Below, one piece after another: positions 1-5,223 of a stretch of 5,351 nucleotides of DNA (position 1 is the first letter of the stretch; every line of letters starts with the position of its first letter). The notes under the pieces were generated by a model. The model searched no databases, had not been told where the DNA came from, and was given only the letters and a program-made list of their open reading frames with translations. The translations under genes and the position numbers were made by a program. The stretch is from NCBI GenBank assembly GCA_031283825.1, contig JAITAZ010000166.1:1-5351 (forward strand), written 5' to 3'. Source of the DNA: Planctomycetaceae bacterium. Its GTDB lineage: Bacteria; Planctomycetota; Planctomycetia; Pirellulales; Thermoguttaceae.

Positions 1-220
1 CGTAGCTCTGGTGTTCCAGTTGTCACGCTAGTGGCACGGCTGGGTAGCTATCTACGGAATGGATAAACGCTGAAAGCATATAAGCGTGAAGTCGGCTCCA
101 AGATTAGGTTTCGTTGTAGCAATACGAGAGTCCCCTGGTAGACGACCAGGTTGATAGGTCGCGTGTGTAAGCCCCGTAAGGGGTTCAGCTAAGCGATACT
201 AAAGGACGAATGCTTGATCA
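1..220 (+). rRNA. 23S ribosomal RNA, 3' end (partial)
   Basis: This is the last roughly 220 nucleotides of the large-subunit rRNA, from just after the sarcin-ricin loop to the 3' end. It aligns by eye with the E. coli 23S terminus: CTGGTGTTCCAGTTGTCACG near the start, then GGATAAACGCTGAAAGCAT, then the domain VI segment GGTTGATAGGTCGCGTGTGT, then AGCTAAGCGATACTAA close to the end. The 5' part of the gene lies outside the window. The exact 3' end is inferred from the GCTTGATCA segment, which should pair with the unseen 5' end of 23S, so it may be off by several bases. It is followed by 5S in the usual rRNA operon order. Confidence 0.97.
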
Positions 221-355
221 CATATATCTAATATTCCTAGCAAAGTTAATATTTCAACTTATTAATCATGCTGCTATTAGAGCGCTAAGATGCCACTCTT
301 GCTATATCTAATTTGATGTGTTCAGATCGGGTGAATAAGCCGGTCTGAATAATTT
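221..355 (+). other. 23S-5S internal transcribed spacer
   Basis: This 135-base AT-rich spacer separates 23S and 5S. It contains no tRNA gene. A 10-base direct repeat, TATATCTAAT, occurs at 224-233 and 303-312. The only strong structure is the hairpin at 321-349 just before 5S. The spacer is presumably removed during rRNA maturation. Confidence 0.8.
321..349 (+). other. Hairpin in the rRNA spacer, likely processing stem
   Basis: TTCAGATCGG (321-330) pairs with CCGGTCTGAA (340-349), giving ten base pairs with one G-U, around a 9-base loop. It ends six bases before the 5S gene. The position suits a ribonuclease processing site or a structural separator between 23S and 5S. There is no T tract after it, so a terminator is unlikely. 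Confidence 0.55.
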
Positions 356-462
356 AACGGTGGTTATATTCGAAAGGTCACACCTATTCCCATCCCGAAC
401 ATAGAAGTTAAGCTTTCGAAGCCGATGATAGTCGATAAATGGCGAAAGTAGGTACTGCCGTT
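356..462 (+). rRNA. rrf: 5S ribosomal RNA
   Basis: The conserved 5S landmarks are present in order: CACACCTATTCCCATCCCGA, GAACATAGAAGTTAAG, GCCGATGATAGT and GCGAAAGTAGGTACTGCCG. The ends were set by helix I, AACGG (356-360) with CCGTT (458-462). Helix II is a perfect 8-bp pairing, TTCGAAAG (369-376) with CTTTCGAA (414-421). At about 107 nucleotides it is short for a bacterial 5S of around 115-120. The missing bases are mainly in helix IV, where only nine bases (CGATAAATG) separate GATAGT from GCGAAAG, against fifteen in E. coli. A run of seven T follows the gene. The call is firm; each end could move by one or two bases. Confidence 0.95.
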
Positions 463-468
463 TTTTTA
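455..468 (+). terminator. Possible end-of-operon terminator after 5S
   Basis: The 3' strand of 5S helix I runs straight into seven T (461-467). The stem is closed by the rRNA itself, so this could release the rRNA transcript, but no dedicated terminator hairpin is visible. Similar T tracts follow GC-rich motifs at 513-526 and 5250-5263, so the T run may instead be part of a recurring motif. Confidence 0.3.
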
Positions 469-527
469 TTTTAAAATTCTAAAAATTTCTTTCTGTTTTT
501 GTAACTATTCAGCCGCAGTTTTTTTAT

Positions 528-2549
528 ATGAACCACTACAAAATATCAAAAGATTTGGAATCGACGGAAAATTCAATTCAAGTTTCTAAAACTGAATCTA
601 ATATTAGTGAAAATCAGATAGACGACTCAAAAAAGTCGTGTTCGCGTGAATGCGAGGACGAGTCAAAAATATACGACGTCAATTTGTTTGGCGCCGGATA
701 TTATTTTATGTATTTTCTACAGGTTATTATTCTGATTTTCTCTTTAGAGTTGTTTCTTCGTTATCTTGATTTATGCGGACGATTATTGAAACCAATTAAA
801 CAATTACTAGCCGCCGCAAATTACGAAGAAGCCTTCAAAAAATCTGTCAAAGTAAACGCAATATTCAGAAAAGATGCAATCAAACTTGTCGTTAAAGAAT
901 ACGCTAGCGCAGGACGTTATGACGAAGCGTTAAAAATTGTTTCATTGATGCGGAATAAAAAAGATAGTTATTATGTTAGTTGTATTTCGTTTATCGTAGA
1001 AGCCAAAGCCGCCAACGAACAATTCGACGGTCTTGATGAACTTATCAAACTAATTGGCAAGCATAGTTTCTATAAACATTGTGCATATAATAATGTTGCA
1101 ATTTCTCAAGCCAAAGCCGGTTTAATGGATGCCGCCGAAAAAACATTGCAACAAATGAAAGACGCGTATTCTATTAAAAATGCCAAAATAATGATTGCCA
1201 AAATAATTTTCAACAACGGACAAATTAAAGAAGCCATAGCGCTCGCTCGGTCAATACAAATTACGGGAAATAATTTTGTAGATAAAATCAATTGTTTATG
1301 TAATCTCGCTGACCAATCCGTTAGAAACGACGACATCGAAACCGCGTGGCAATTACTTTTCGAATCGTTAGATATATATGATAAATTTGCAAAGCATGAG
1401 TGGTTTGGATATTTGATGTTAGCAATAATTGGAGTTTTACGTCATGCTGGAAAGCCGGAAGAAGGATTGCGTTTTGTACGCGAGATTGCAGATCGTTATC
1501 CCAATGACGAAAAAAATAAAAACGAAAATCAAACAACATTTTCGCGGAATGATTGTATTCTCTATGAGACGGCTATTTTGAATGTTGAATTTGGAAACTA
1601 CAACGAAGGATGGACGATGTTGTTATCAATTAAATCGTTGTTTGAATATGTTACTTTGGAGATTTGTACGCCTCGTTTTGGTAATATGGAATGGATTAAA
1701 GGAAATTCTTTATTGGTAGAATTTTTTAAAGTTAGTCGTAAAAAAGGGGTCGATGTTGAAGCGGAATTTCGGTATGTCGAAAATATTATCAACCAAAAAA
1801 TCGCCGCTTTGAAAAAATCTAATATGTTAATTGATTTATTAAAAAATTTATTTAACATTCAGGTTGCCGCGCAATTTTTCGACGACGCTATTAAGACATT
1901 GCAACAACTGAATCGTTTTCGTATTCTATTATTGAGTTCTGGTCGATATTATCCAGAGCCTATAATGTATTATTGGGGAAGAATTACGGCAGAGCAAGTA
2001 AGAGCGGGAAAAATCGAAGACGCGTTAAAGTCGGCTAAAAACGGTATTCCTAAGTATATTTGGAAAAATATTATTCTTGCAGAGGCTAAAGCCGATAGAT
2101 TCGACGACGCTGTTAAATATCTTTTTTCGCAATATTATAAAAGTGAGTGCGAGAAATTATTGAGTCAAGTTATTAAAATTCGGGTTGACAAAGGATGTCT
2201 GGCGGAATCGGAAAAGATGTTGGAATTATATAAATCGTCTGACCCGACGTATAAAGTTGACGTTTTGCTTTTATTATCTGAGACCTATTTTGAATTGGGC
2301 GATAAAGACGCGGCAGACCGATTTGTTTCTCAAGCGATTTTGTTGATGAATCAATGTTTAAATCCTTCGTATCTTGATCCTAAGCCGGAGCAATTTTTAC
2401 GAATATCGATATTATTATCTAAACTTGGACGTTTCTCTGATGCGTTAAAGTTTGCGGGTCGGATTTCGGTTATATCGGTTTCAAGGCGTGAATCGGCGTT
2501 TCAAGCAATCGCCGATTCGCAACCTTTCGCCGAAAGGTCGCCTACCTGA
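528..2549 (+). CDS. Membrane-anchored TPR-like helical-repeat protein
   Basis: This 673-residue protein is not one I can name. Residues 1-50 are charged and polar. Residues about 53-80 form one strongly hydrophobic segment (YYFMYFLQVIILIF and onward), probably a single signal-anchor helix. The rest looks all-helical, with degenerate repeats of about 34 residues of TPR type: AGRYDEALKIV (128-138), AGLMDAAEKTL (197-207), NGQIKEAIALA (230-240), AGKIEDALKSA (493-503), ADRFDDAVKYL (522-532), LGDKDAADRFV (590-600) and LGRFSDALKFA (633-643). Such repeats usually hold proteins together; no catalytic motif is visible. The first ATG of the frame was chosen as start. It lies in a T-rich leader without a Shine-Dalgarno sequence, 65 bases after 5S, so transcription could be its own or read-through. 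The last residues (QPFAERSPT) do not fit the repeat pattern and are encoded by a repeated palindromic sequence (2519-2540), hinting at a recently altered C-terminus. The gene is confident; the function is only structural inference. Confidence 0.85.
   Translation: MNHYKISKDLESTENSIQVSKTESNISENQIDDSKKSCSRECEDESKIYDVNLFGAGYYFMYFLQVIILIFSLELFLRYLDLCGRLLKPIKQLLAAANYEEAFKKSVKVNAIFRKDAIKLVVKEYASAGRYDEALKIVSLMRNKKDSYYVSCISFIVEAKAANEQFDGLDELIKLIGKHSFYKHCAYNNVAISQAKAGLMDAAEKTLQQMKDAYSIKNAKIMIAKIIFNNGQIKEAIALARSIQITGNNFVDKINCLCNLADQSVRNDDIETAWQLLFESLDIYDKFAKHEWFGYLMLAIIGVLRHAGKPEEGLRFVREIADRYPNDEKNKNENQTTFSRNDCILYETAILNVEFGNYNEGWTMLLSIKSLFEYVTLEICTPRFGNMEWIKGNSLLVEFFKVSRKKGVDVEAEFRYVENIINQKIAALKKSNMLIDLLKNLFNIQVAAQFFDDAIKTLQQLNRFRILLLSSGRYYPEPIMYYWGRITAEQVRAGKIEDALKSAKNGIPKYIWKNIILAEAKADRFDDAVKYLFSQYYKSECEKLLSQVIKIRVDKGCLAESEKMLELYKSSDPTYKVDVLLLLSETYFELGDKDAADRFVSQAILLMNQCLNPSYLDPKPEQFLRISILLSKLGRFSDALKFAGRISVISVSRRESAFQAIADSQPFAERSPT
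2488..2520 (+). repeat. Stem-loop inside the 3' end of the TPR-like gene
   Basis: GTGAATCGGCG (2488-2498) pairs with CGCCGATTCGC (2510-2520): eleven base pairs including one G-U, with an 11-base loop. It lies within the coding sequence and is followed at once by a second small palindrome (2522-2538). Two adjacent palindromes at the very end of a gene are unusual and suggest an inserted repeat or a 3' structural element. Confidence 0.5.
2519..2540 (+). repeat. 22-bp palindromic repeat, copy A
   Basis: GCAACCTTTCGCCGAAAGGT plus CG. The core ACCTTTCG-C-CGAAAGGT is a perfect palindrome around one base. A second copy matching at 19 of 22 positions lies at 2889-2910. This copy encodes part of the last residues of the TPR-like protein. 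Confidence 0.5.
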
Positions 2550-2629
2550 TCTATTACCGCCTACTGACGGACAAATACTACGTAACATGAGTTATAACTC
2601 AAAACAGTGTCCAGTAGAAACAACTCCAA

Positions 2630-2738
2630 AATAGCGATGGGTAAAATCACAACGCGATTGCTACCCGTCGAAAATAAATTCGTAACGCGTTTTTTTTCGA
2701 CGGGTGAAATTTCTAACGAATTTTTACCCATCGCTATT
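2630..2738 (+). repeat. Nested inverted repeat (109 bp)
   Basis: The outer arms are perfect over 17 bp: AATAGCGATGGGTAAAA (2630-2646) with its complement at 2722-2738. Inside are arms perfect over 12 bp: ACCCGTCGAAAA (2663-2674) with TTTTCGACGGGT (2694-2705). The four arms share a core, GATGGGT or GACGGGT, in alternating orientation, so neighbouring arms can also pair (2636-2643 with 2662-2669). AACGCG occurs at 2651 and 2684. No T tract follows the outer stem, so a simple terminator is unlikely. It may be a REP/MITE-like repeat or a structured 3' region of the TPR-like gene, whose stop lies 80 bases upstream. Confidence 0.7.
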
Positions 2739-2888
2739 GGGGGAAATCGCCACGCGGTTTTAATAAAAATTGAATTTTTAGAGATTCCCTCGTGATTGTC
2801 TTCGGTCTTTAATTAGGAACGCGATCCTAAAAACTATTCAATTTGCGACAAGATAATGTATATATTTACTAGGCAACTTTTCTGCAAT

Positions 2889-2910
2889 GCAACCTTTCGA
2901 CAAAAGATCG
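2889..2910 (+). repeat. 22-bp palindromic repeat, copy B
   Basis: This sequence matches 2519-2540 at 19 of 22 positions (shared GCAACCTTTCG and AAAG). The palindrome is weaker here, CTTT with AAAG only. It sits in the loop of a wider 6-bp stem, TGCAAT (2883-2888) with ATTGCA (2912-2917). Finding one copy in coding and one in noncoding DNA argues for a dispersed repeat. Confidence 0.45.
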
Positions 2911-2956
2911 TATTGCAAAAAAATAACGTTAAATTAGATTAACGCTAATTATTCTT

Positions 2957-3066
2957 CACTCTTTATAATTCGGATTTTCTGAAATTTATTAGCGACGAGT
3001 TTTGATTTAAAAATCCTGTTAATCTTGTTAATCCTGTCCAAAAACAAAAAACGAAATTTAAAGTGT
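2957..3066 (+). mobile_element. MITE-like element, copy 1
   Basis: This 110-bp AT-rich segment has imperfect terminal inverted repeats: CACTCTTTATAATTCG (2957-2972) against the complement of CGAAATTTAAAGTGT (3052-3066), matching at about 12 of 16 positions. The right end is an exact 15-bp inverted copy of 4983-4997, the left end of copy 2. The block at 2970-3007 matches 4995-5031 almost base for base (shared TTTTCTGAAATTTATTA and GAGTTTTGATT). Copy 1 also carries three 9-bp units (3013-3039) that copy 2 lacks. It has no coding capacity and I see no clear target-site duplication, so movement by a transposase elsewhere is inference. Confidence 0.5.
3013..3039 (+). repeat. Three tandem 9-bp units (ATCCTGTTA type)
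   Basis: ATCCTGTTA, ATCTTGTTA and ATCCTGTCC follow one another without gaps, then an A-rich stretch. From memory, TTAATCCTGT-type runs recur in intergenic DNA of several bacterial groups; I cannot check this here. The array lies inside MITE-like copy 1. Confidence 0.6.
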
Positions 3067-3165
3067 ATGGAAAATAATTGATCGCCAACCTACATAATCG
3101 TGTTATATAATCGTTACAAAAAATCGTGTCTTGAATGTTGCAACAGATTTGCGAAAATTTGTAAC

Positions 3166-3194
3166 TTGACAACTTGTATTTTGTAAAGTATAAA
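3166..3194 (+). promoter_or_regulatory. Strong sigma70-type promoter
   Basis: TTGACA (3166-3171) is a perfect -35 box. TATAAA (3189-3194) is a five-of-six -10 box. The spacer is exactly 17 bases. Transcription would start near 3201 and run rightwards. The next credible protein start is over 600 bases away, so the likely product is the structured RNA at 3200-3421, possibly with a long leader for the slipin gene. TTTGTAAC stands just before the -35 box (3158-3165) and recurs at 497-504 and 5224-5231. Confidence 0.65.
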
Positions 3195-3199
3195 ACTCT

Positions 3200-3421
3200 A
3201 ACAAACTTGACGGTTTGTTTTGATGGTTTATTCTACCGCTGGTGCGTTTGATTGAGCCTCCGTGATAAATCAAACGTATTCCTCGACGGATTACATGAAT
3301 AAACTAGCAATGGTAAAGCGTCTAGATGAAAGTCTAAACGCTTTGGGTTCGATTCCCACCGGTCGCTCGCCGACATCGATAAACCGGTTGGATATAGATA
3401 AATTTAGAGATTCGCGAGCGA
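3200..3421 (+). ncRNA. Candidate structured noncoding RNA
   Basis: This segment begins at the predicted start of the promoter above and is packed with stems. AACAAAC/GTTTGTT (3200-3206 with 3213-3219) lies at the 5' end. TGCGTTTGATT/AATCAAACGTA (3243-3253 with 3268-3278) gives 11 bp with one G-U. A 12-position stem with one mismatch joins 3315-3326 to 3333-3344. A T-arm follows at 3344-3358. TCGCTCGC/GCGAGCGA (3363-3370 with 3414-3421) gives 8 GC-rich bp. The loop of the second hairpin (GAGCCTCCG, 3254-3262) can pair with CGGTCGCTC (3360-3368) except for a 2x2 internal loop, in competition with the last stem. I do not recognise a known RNA family: tmRNA, SRP RNA, 6S and RNase P signatures are absent. 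The boundaries are approximate. Confidence 0.35.
3305..3367 (+). pseudogene. tRNA-like remnant (T-arm, D-loop-like and acceptor-like parts)
   Basis: The T-arm is textbook: TGGG-TTCGATT-CCCA (3344-3358), followed by CGGTCGC plus T as the 3' acceptor strand and discriminator. Upstream, TAGCAATGGTAAAGC (3305-3319) resembles positions 8-25 of a tRNA with the GG of the D-loop, but the D-stem is reduced to two pairs. A stem TAGA/TCTA encloses a 6-base loop TGAAAG, one base short for an anticodon loop. The expected 5' acceptor strand (GCGACCG) is absent; AATAAAC stands there instead. The D-loop, T-arm and discriminator recall bacterial glycine tRNAs, while GAA in the loop would suggest phenylalanine, so identity is open. 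It is not a functional canonical tRNA. A chance T-arm in another structured RNA is the main alternative. Confidence 0.35.
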
Positions 3422-3812
3422 AACATTTTCGTTATAAACGATCTTGTTAAACCCTTGTGAAAAAAGCCTTGTAGTACGTAGATTCCGTTTCAATAAATAT
3501 CGCTTTCCAAAAAATCTCGACAAAACTCTTGATAAAACCGAAACAGTTTTGGTTCGGTCAAGTCAAGAATTAAAACGAAATTTTTTGAATGAAATATCTT
3601 GAAATCTTAAACGTACTCCGCAATTGAATCAAGAGAATCAAAAATGAATTTATATCCAATCGGCGTTTTTTGAATTATTCGTTTGAATTGTTTGATTGTT
3701 TGATTGAATTTTCAACATCGCCGCCACAATTATTCGCATTTGAAAATTATCGAACGAACAAACAATAAAATTGGTAATCGTATTTAACTTTTTTTTTCGT
3801 ACAAAAAATCAA
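3422..3812. other. Gene-free leader region before the slipin gene
   Basis: No credible protein gene is seen in these 390 bases. Structures include a hairpin TCGTT/AACGA (3429-3441) within AACA/TGTT (3422-3448), and ACCGAA/TTCGGT around position 3550. TTTGATTG occurs twice in tandem (3691-3706), preceded by TTTGAATTG. The segment at 3622-3642 is an imperfect inverted match to 3691-3710. No convincing -35/-10 pair was found close to the slipin start. The region may be the untranslated leader of a transcript from the promoter at 3166. Confidence 0.45.
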
Positions 3813-4934
3813 ATGAAAACTACGCGAAATCTGCTTTGGATGAAAGCTAAAATTCATCTTAACGAATATGGACTTCACTTTATCGACGGCGATTTTAAGG
3901 AAGTCTTAAAATCTGGCAATTATTATTTTTTTGATCCCGCGATGAAACATAGTGTCGAGGAGTCTTCGCAGTTGTCGCCTTGGCTAAACAGTGTAAAACT
4001 GGAAGATATTATTTTGTCTGGCAAGCTCAAAGGACTTGCAGAAATAATCGACCTAAACGACAACCAACGCGGTATTGTCTGGATTGACGGACGATTCAAT
4101 AGAGTTCTTGAATCTGGTCGTTATGCTTATTGGAACAGTCAGAAAAATGTCGTGATTGAAATTGTTGACGCTCAAAGTATTCAGTTTAAGCACAAGGCGT
4201 TATCTCAAATAGTTCAATCTCCGAGCGGCAAGGCGGCTATTAATCAAGCGATTATTCCGCCGTATCATTTGGGTTTGCTTTATTACGACGGAAAATTTGT
4301 CGAGAGTTTGTCGGCGGGATTGTATGCTTTTTGGAAAAATACGGTTGACGCGAAAGTTGTTTTCGTTGATATGCGTGAGAGGTTGATAGATATTGCCGGA
4401 CAAGAATTGATGACTGCCGATAAAGTAACATTGCGAATGAACGCGAATATTGTTTTTCAAGTTATAGACGCAGAAAAGATGACGCGAACAGTTGAGGATA
4501 TTCAACAAGTGTTATATCGCGAGGCTCAGCTTGCGTTGAGAAATGTTGTGAGTTGTCGCGAGTTGGAACAATTTTTATCTGATAAGAATGAGATTGCTTT
4601 GGAGGCGGAAACAATTCTTAATTCGCGAGTGGAATCTTTAGGCGTTAAGGTATTGACGTTTGGAATACGCGATATTATTTTGCCCGGAGAAATGAAAGAG
4701 TTGCTCAATAAGGTTACGGAGGCAAAAAAAGCGGCGGAGGCGAATTTAATTGTAAGAAAAGAGGAAACGGCGGCGATGAGAAATCAAGCTAACACTGCGA
4801 AACTTCTAGAAAATAATCCAACGCTGATGCGTCTGCGAGAACTAGAAATTTTAGAAAAAATCGCCGCAACCGGAAAACTACAAATCATAGTCGATGAGAA
4901 AAAATTAACAGACCGAATCGTAAATATACTGTAG
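3813..4934 (+). CDS. Slipin/SPFH (band 7) family protein with triplicated N-terminal module
   Basis: This 373-residue protein belongs to the SPFH/band 7 superfamily, which forms oligomeric scaffolds on membranes; its partner is unknown. Three copies of a short module come first: YGLHFIDGDFKEVLKSGNYYF (from residue 19), RGIVWIDGRFNRVLESGRYAY (from 86) and LGLLYYDGKFVESLSAGLYAF (from 153), each of the form G-hydrophobic-x-x-DG-x-F-x3-L-x2-G-x-Y. The band 7 core follows at about 182-290 (VVFVDMRERLID, MNANIVFQVIDAEKM, REAQLALRNVV, LGVKVLTFGIRDI). Residues 293-331 are charged, alanine-rich and helical, as in the family's C-terminal coiled coil. No transmembrane hairpin is visible at the N-terminus, unlike stomatin. 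The ATG at 3813 was chosen because family members usually begin shortly before the first module. A TTG at 3771 (387 residues) and an ATG at 3840 (364 residues) are alternatives. No Shine-Dalgarno sequence precedes any of them. Confidence 0.88.
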   Translation: MKTTRNLLWMKAKIHLNEYGLHFIDGDFKEVLKSGNYYFFDPAMKHSVEESSQLSPWLNSVKLEDIILSGKLKGLAEIIDLNDNQRGIVWIDGRFNRVLESGRYAYWNSQKNVVIEIVDAQSIQFKHKALSQIVQSPSGKAAINQAIIPPYHLGLLYYDGKFVESLSAGLYAFWKNTVDAKVVFVDMRERLIDIAGQELMTADKVTLRMNANIVFQVIDAEKMTRTVEDIQQVLYREAQLALRNVVSCRELEQFLSDKNEIALEAETILNSRVESLGVKVLTFGIRDIILPGEMKELLNKVTEAKKAAEANLIVRKEETAAMRNQANTAKLLENNPTLMRLRELEILEKIAATGKLQIIVDEKKLTDRIVNIL

Positions 4935-4939
4935 AATTT

Positions 4940-4965
4940 TTTTGAGAATACGAAATTTCTCAAAA
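4940..4965 (+). other. AT-rich stem-loop after the slipin gene
   Basis: TTTTGAGAA (4940-4948) pairs perfectly with TTCTCAAAA (4957-4965) around an 8-base loop, six bases after the slipin stop codon. The T run is on the 5' side and no T tract follows, so it is not a classical intrinsic terminator. A role in 3' end stability is possible. Confidence 0.4.
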
Positions 4966-4982
4966 TCGTAATTATACTCATC

Positions 4983-5052
4983 ACACTTTAAATTTCGGCT
5001 TTTCTGAAATTTATTACGGCGAGTTTTGATTGCTGTCATATTTATAAAGTGT
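4983..5052 (+). mobile_element. MITE-like element, copy 2 (short form)
   Basis: This 70-bp segment starts with ACACTTTAAATTTCG (4983-4997), the exact reverse complement of the right end of copy 1 (3052-3066). The body at 4995-5031 repeats 2970-3007 with one substitution and a small change around TTACGGCG. It ends with ATTTATAAAGTGT (5040-5052), whose complement matches the left end at 10 of 13 positions. The internal 9-bp units and A-rich part of copy 1 are missing. Its right end overlaps the left arm of the next inverted repeat by two bases. Confidence 0.5.
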
Positions 5053-5208
5053 AACCGTTCACGTACAAGAGAAAAATTTCCTACGTCATGAAAGGGCGGC
5101 GTCTTACGCTATTGCTGATTGACCTTTCAGGGCGAGTGAAAATACTTTTTTCACGTAAACGATTACATAAATACCCCAATTCCGAATTTTAAAACCGTGA
5201 ACGGTTAC
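5051..5208 (+). repeat. 158-bp structured element closed by a perfect 13-bp inverted repeat
   Basis: GTAACCGTTCACG (5051-5063) is matched exactly by its complement at 5196-5208. Within it, TGAAAGG/CCTTTCA (5089-5095 with 5123-5129) forms 7 bp and encloses a small GCGT/ACGC hairpin (5099-5109). GTGAAAA/TTTTCAC (5136-5142 with 5148-5154) forms another 7-bp hairpin with a 5-base loop. This gives a closing stem with two side arms. No reading frame worth calling is present. It could be a nonautonomous element with terminal inverted repeats, a structured RNA, or a leader or regulatory element for a gene beyond the window. Confidence 0.55.
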
Positions 5209-5223
5209 TATGAAGTTTTATTT

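Larger units (their letters stand above)
2550..2956. other. Gene-free region with several palindromes
   Basis: I find no credible protein gene in these 400 bases. The short open frames crossing it run through inverted repeats and show no protein-like composition. It contains the nested inverted repeat at 2630-2738 and a perfect AT palindrome, AAAAATT-G-AATTTTT (2766-2780). It also holds a small hairpin TTAGGA/TCCTAA (2813-2818 with 2825-2830), copy B of the 22-bp repeat (2889-2910) framed by TGCAAT/ATTGCA (2883-2888 and 2912-2917), and a 6-bp hairpin CGTTAA/TTAACG (2927-2944). Confidence 0.6.

Noticed and set aside
1106..1858. Three - strand frames inside the TPR-like gene
   Set aside because: They are antisense shadows of a long, repeat-patterned + strand protein.
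2452..2795. Two overlapping short + frames (2452-2634 and 2607-2795)
   Set aside because: The first is an out-of-frame shadow of the TPR-like gene. The second reads through the nested inverted repeat. Neither has protein-like composition.
2963..3172. A 69-residue frame on the - strand
   Set aside because: Much of it is translation of the MITE-like element and its 9-bp units; it has no start signal.
3200..3421. A tmRNA (ssrA), one-piece or permuted
   Set aside because: TCGACGG at 3284-3290 and the T-arm recall tmRNA. However, there is no matching acceptor stem with the G-U pair, no encoded CCA and no tag peptide ending in AA before a stop.
3262..3450. A 62-residue open frame on the + strand
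   Set aside because: It runs straight through the hairpins and T-arm, has no ribosome binding site and resembles no protein I know.
3691..3706. CRISPR-like or microsatellite repeat (TTTGATTG twice)
   Set aside because: Only two 8-bp copies without spacers; probably simple sequence in AT-rich DNA.
3740..3771. A promoter TTGAAA with an AATAAAAT box before the slipin gene
   Set aside because: At 17-base spacing the -10 matches only two of six positions, and the better TAAAAT box needs a 20-base spacer.
3771..3812. TTG start extending the slipin protein by 14 residues
   Set aside because: The extra residues come from a T-rich stretch, no ribosome binding site supports TTG, and an ATG lies at 3813 near the expected family start. 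It cannot be fully excluded.
4200..4984. Three - strand frames overlapping the slipin gene
   Set aside because: The + strand has clear SPFH family sequence throughout; these are shadows.
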